From: Sodalis praecaptivus
Lineage (GTDB): Bacteria; Pseudomonadota; Gammaproteobacteria; Enterobacterales; Enterobacteriaceae
Length of the DNA stretch: 64,000 nucleotides
NCBI RefSeq assembly: GCF_000517425.1
Contig: NZ_CP006569.1
Span: forward strand, 4,640,760-4,704,759
Direction: 5' to 3'
Shown: piece after piece, positions 61,921 to 64,000 of the stretch
How positions within the stretch are numbered: the first letter of the stretch is position 1
How the letters are laid out: every line of letters begins with the position of its first letter
Program-made: the position numbers and the translations under genes
Notes under the pieces: model-generated
Databases searched by the model: none
What the model was told of the DNA's origin: nothing
The model's input: the letters and a program-made list of their open reading frames with translations, nothing else

Positions 61921-62607
61921 CATTTATCCGTACAGCAACGGGCCGCACAACGCAACCTCTCCTATGTACTGGCCGAAAAAATAAGTCAGCGTATCCTGGC
62001 GGGCGAATTTACCGCCGGAGATATTCTGCCCGGCGAAATGGAATTAGGGGAACAATTCGGCGTGAGCCGTACCGCCGTACGCGAAGCGGTAAAAATCCTG
62101 GCGGCGAAGGGAATGGTCTTGCCGCGTCCCAGAATTGGAACACGGGTGTTGCCGCGCCATCAGTGGAACTTTCTCGATCAGGACCTGTTGGGATGGTGGC
62201 TTAACCGGGAAAATTTTCAAGACGTCCTGGCGCACTTCCTGATTATGCGCATTAGCCTGGAGCCCCAGGCCTGCGCGCTGGCGGCGTTAAACGCCAACGA
62301 CGGCGAACGGCAGCGGCTGAGTGCATTGATGGCAGAGATGCGTCGGCTTCACCAGCATTTTGATCGCGAGCGCTGGATAAGCGTTGACGCGGATTTTCAC
62401 CGCCATATTTATGACATCAGCGGCAACCCGTTCCTTTCCTCGTTCGCCAATCTGTTCAGCTCGATTTACCAAAATTACTTTCGCGCCATTGCCAGCGATG
62501 ATGTCATCAAACTGGGCCGGCATCAGGCCATCGTGGACGCCATTCTCGCCGGGGACGGCCCGGGGGCCTTCGCCGCCTGTCAGCAACTGCTGGCTGAGAA
62601 TGATTAA
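61921..62607 (+). CDS. yieP: FadR/GntR-family transcriptional regulator YieP
   Basis: A 228-residue regulator. The N-terminal GntR winged helix (SYVLAEKISQRILAGEFTAGD, ELGEQFGVSRTAVREAVKIL, RIGTRVLPRHQW) is followed by a helical FCD ligand domain (LEPQACALAAL, DADFHRHIYDISGNPFL, LGRHQAIVDAIL). It follows E. coli YieP throughout, starting MHLSVQQRAAQRNLSYVLA. The ATG at 61921 is used; the longer frame lacks conservation. In E. coli yieP is the neighbour of rrnC on the 16S side, as here. It converges on kup with four bases between the stops. Confidence 0.93.
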   Translation, partial: HLSVQQRAAQRNLSYVLAEKISQRILAGEFTAGDILPGEMELGEQFGVSRTAVREAVKILAAKGMVLPRPRIGTRVLPRHQWNFLDQDLLGWWLNRENFQDVLAHFLIMRISLEPQACALAALNANDGERQRLSALMAEMRRLHQHFDRERWISVDADFHRHIYDISGNPFLSSFANLFSSIYQNYFRAIASDDVIKLGRHQAIVDAILAGDGPGAFAACQQLLAEND

Positions 62608-62611
62608 ACCT

Positions 62612-64000
62612 TTAGATCTCTATCTGCGTTCCCAGCTCAATGACCCGGTTAGGCGGGATGAGATATTGATCCGGCGCGCGCAGGGCATTGCGGCTTAAGG
62701 CCATGAACAGCTTCCCCCTAACCATGAGATACCAGGGCCGCTTCCCGAGAATCAGCGATTCATGGGACATAAAGAAAGACGTTTCCATCATCCGGCATGA
62801 CAGCCCCTCCAACCCGCAGCGGTGGAAGATTTCCTCCATATCCGGCGTCTCTTTGTAACCATAATTGGCCACCACGCGCCAGAAGGTCGGCGACAGCGCT
62901 TCGATGGTGACCCGTCGTACATTATGCACAAAGGGCGCATCTTCGGTGCGCAGCGTCAGCAACACCACGCGCTCATGCAGGACTTTGTTGTGTTTCAGGT
63001 TATGCAGCAGGGCAAAAGGGATGACGTTCATGGCGCGCGACATAAACACGGCGGTGCCGGGTACCCGCACCGGCGGCGATTTTTCCAATGAGGCAATGAG
63101 CGCCTCCAGGGAATTCCCGTGCTCGTGGATCCGGCGCAGCAAGCGGAACCGCTCGCTTTTCCAGGTCGTCATGGCGACAAACATCAGGAATCCCAACAGC
63201 AGCGGTAGCCAGCCGCCGGAGAAAATCTTGAGCGCGTTGGCGGCGAACATGGGCACATCGAGGCACAATAGCGCCAACAATAGCACCGCTACCAGCAACA
63301 GGTTCCAATGCCAGTTTTTTCTGGCCACGGTACAAGACAGGATGCTGGTTAGCACCATGGTGCCGGTCACCGCGATACCGTAGGCCGCCGCCAGATTACT
63401 GGAATGCTCGAAGCTGACAATCACCAGCACCACGGCGATATACAGCAGCCAGTTGATGAAAGGAATATAAATCTGCCCCACCTCCATATCGGAGGTATGG
63501 ATGATGCGCATCGGCGGTAAATATCCCAGACGCACCGCTTGGCGGGTCAAGGAAAACACGCCGGAAATCACCGCCTGAGAAGCGATAACCGTGGCAAGCG
63601 TCGCGAGAATAAGCAGCGGAATCATCGCCCAATCGGGAGCGAGTAAAAAGAAAGGGTTTTTGATTGCCGCCGGGGATGACAGCAACAGCGCGCCCTGACC
63701 GAAATAATTAAGCACCAGGGACGGCAGCACTGCGCTAAACCAGGCGATGCGGATGGGCAATTTACCGAAATGCCCCATATCGGCGTACAGCGCTTCCACG
63801 CCGGTAATGGCCAGCACCACCGCTCCGAGAGCAAAAAAGGAGACGGTTTGATATTCGGCAAAAAAGGCGATAGCCCATTTCGGATTAAGCGCATACAGCA
63901 CTTCGGGATTACCGATAATGCCGCGCACGCCCAGAACGCCCAGCGTGAGAAACCATACCAGCATCACCGGCGCGAAAAGTTTGCCAACGCTGCCGGTGCC
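62612..64000 (-). CDS. kup: Low-affinity K+ transporter Kup, C-terminal part (5' cut by window)
   Basis: 463 residues of about 622 are present; the frame continues past the window end. VGKLFAPVM is followed by multiple membrane helices ([60 protein letters not shown]) and a cytoplasmic C-terminal domain ([47 protein letters not shown]). It imports K+ with protons, mainly at acidic pH. In E. coli the rbs operon and hsrA lie between kup and yieP; both are missing here. Confidence 0.97.
   Translation of the reverse strand, partial: GTGSVGKLFAPVMLVWFLTLGVLGVRGIIGNPEVLYALNPKWAIAFFAEYQTVSFFALGAVVLAITGVEALYADMGHFGKLPIRIAWFSAVLPSLVLNYFGQGALLLSSPAAIKNPFFLLAPDWAMIPLLILATLATVIASQAVISGVFSLTRQAVRLGYLPPMRIIHTSDMEVGQIYIPFINWLLYIAVVLVIVSFEHSSNLAAAYGIAVTGTMVLTSILSCTVARKNWHWNLLLVAVLLLALLCLDVPMFAANALKIFSGGWLPLLLGFLMFVAMTTWKSERFRLLRRIHEHGNSLEALIASLEKSPPVRVPGTAVFMSRAMNVIPFALLHNLKHNKVLHERVVLLTLRTEDAPFVHNVRRVTIEALSPTFWRVVANYGYKETPDMEEIFHRCGLEGLSCRMMETSFFMSHESLILGKRPWYLMVRGKLFMALSRNALRAPDQYLIPPNRVIELGTQIEI

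Overview
The window is a stretch of enterobacterial chromosome. Roughly its second two thirds (about 24.2-64 kb) carries housekeeping genes whose proteins and order closely follow Escherichia coli: gmk-rpoZ-spoT-(trmH relic)-recG, xanP-yicH, yihX-yihY-dtd-fabY, typA / glnA-glnL-glnG, yshB, hemN-yihI, engB, spf-polA, dsbA-srkA-yihD, mobA-mobB, an rRNA operon, then yieP and the 3' part of kup. The GC-rich coding sequence, the missing neighbours (trmH decayed; gltS, yihF, yihG, the yihN-yihW block and rbs absent) and the repeats suggest a Sodalis-like member of Enterobacterales with early or moderate genome reduction. The genus is an inference; only the order is secure.

The first 22 kb is accessory. 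It opens with the 3' end of an RcnB-family gene and a FAD oxidoreductase. Next come a phospholipase A1-like lipase and, divergent from it, a type III polyketide synthase that most resembles PhlD (phloroglucinol synthase). elaA, the molybdopterin oxidoreductase gene ydeP and an XRE/cupin regulator overlapping a GNAT acetyltransferase follow. From 8.4 to 21.2 kb lies a probable small-molecule uptake and hydrolysis island: CocE/NonD hydrolase plus nitrilase on the + strand, a GlxA-type AraC regulator, and on the - strand a seven-gene operon of permease B, permease C, ATPase D, ATPase F, Tat-type substrate-binding protein, MFS transporter and a second CocE/NonD hydrolase. Five of its junctions are ATGA or 8-base overlaps, or a gap of about 22 bases.

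An AT-rich 1.5 kb non-coding stretch precedes a MarR-family regulator at 23.5 kb and separates the accessory part from the conserved part. A deoR gene divergent from a FucP-family permease sits between yihX and typA, where E. coli carries yihN-yihW; it looks like a deoxyribose uptake and control unit.

Nitrogen control is very readable. Two NtrC sites lie at about -142 and -109 from a sigma-54 promoter of glnA, and another NtrC site lies directly on the glnL ribosome-binding region. The Spot 42 RNA (spf) is conserved downstream of polA.

The rRNA operon (minus strand: 16S, tRNA-Glu(UUC), 23S, 5S) has P1 and P2 promoters, an intervening sequence of about 100 nt in helix 45 of 23S, and unusually long spacers. 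Its flanks are yieP on the 16S side (as at E. coli rrnC) and mobB on the 5S side (as at rrnA), which points to an rrn-mediated rearrangement.

The strongest candidates for something new are the stand-alone PhlD-like polyketide synthase, the two-hydrolase/nitrilase/ABC island, the hybrid rRNA operon with its 23S insertion, the degraded trmH, and the 71-bp tandem duplication of the fabY 3' end.
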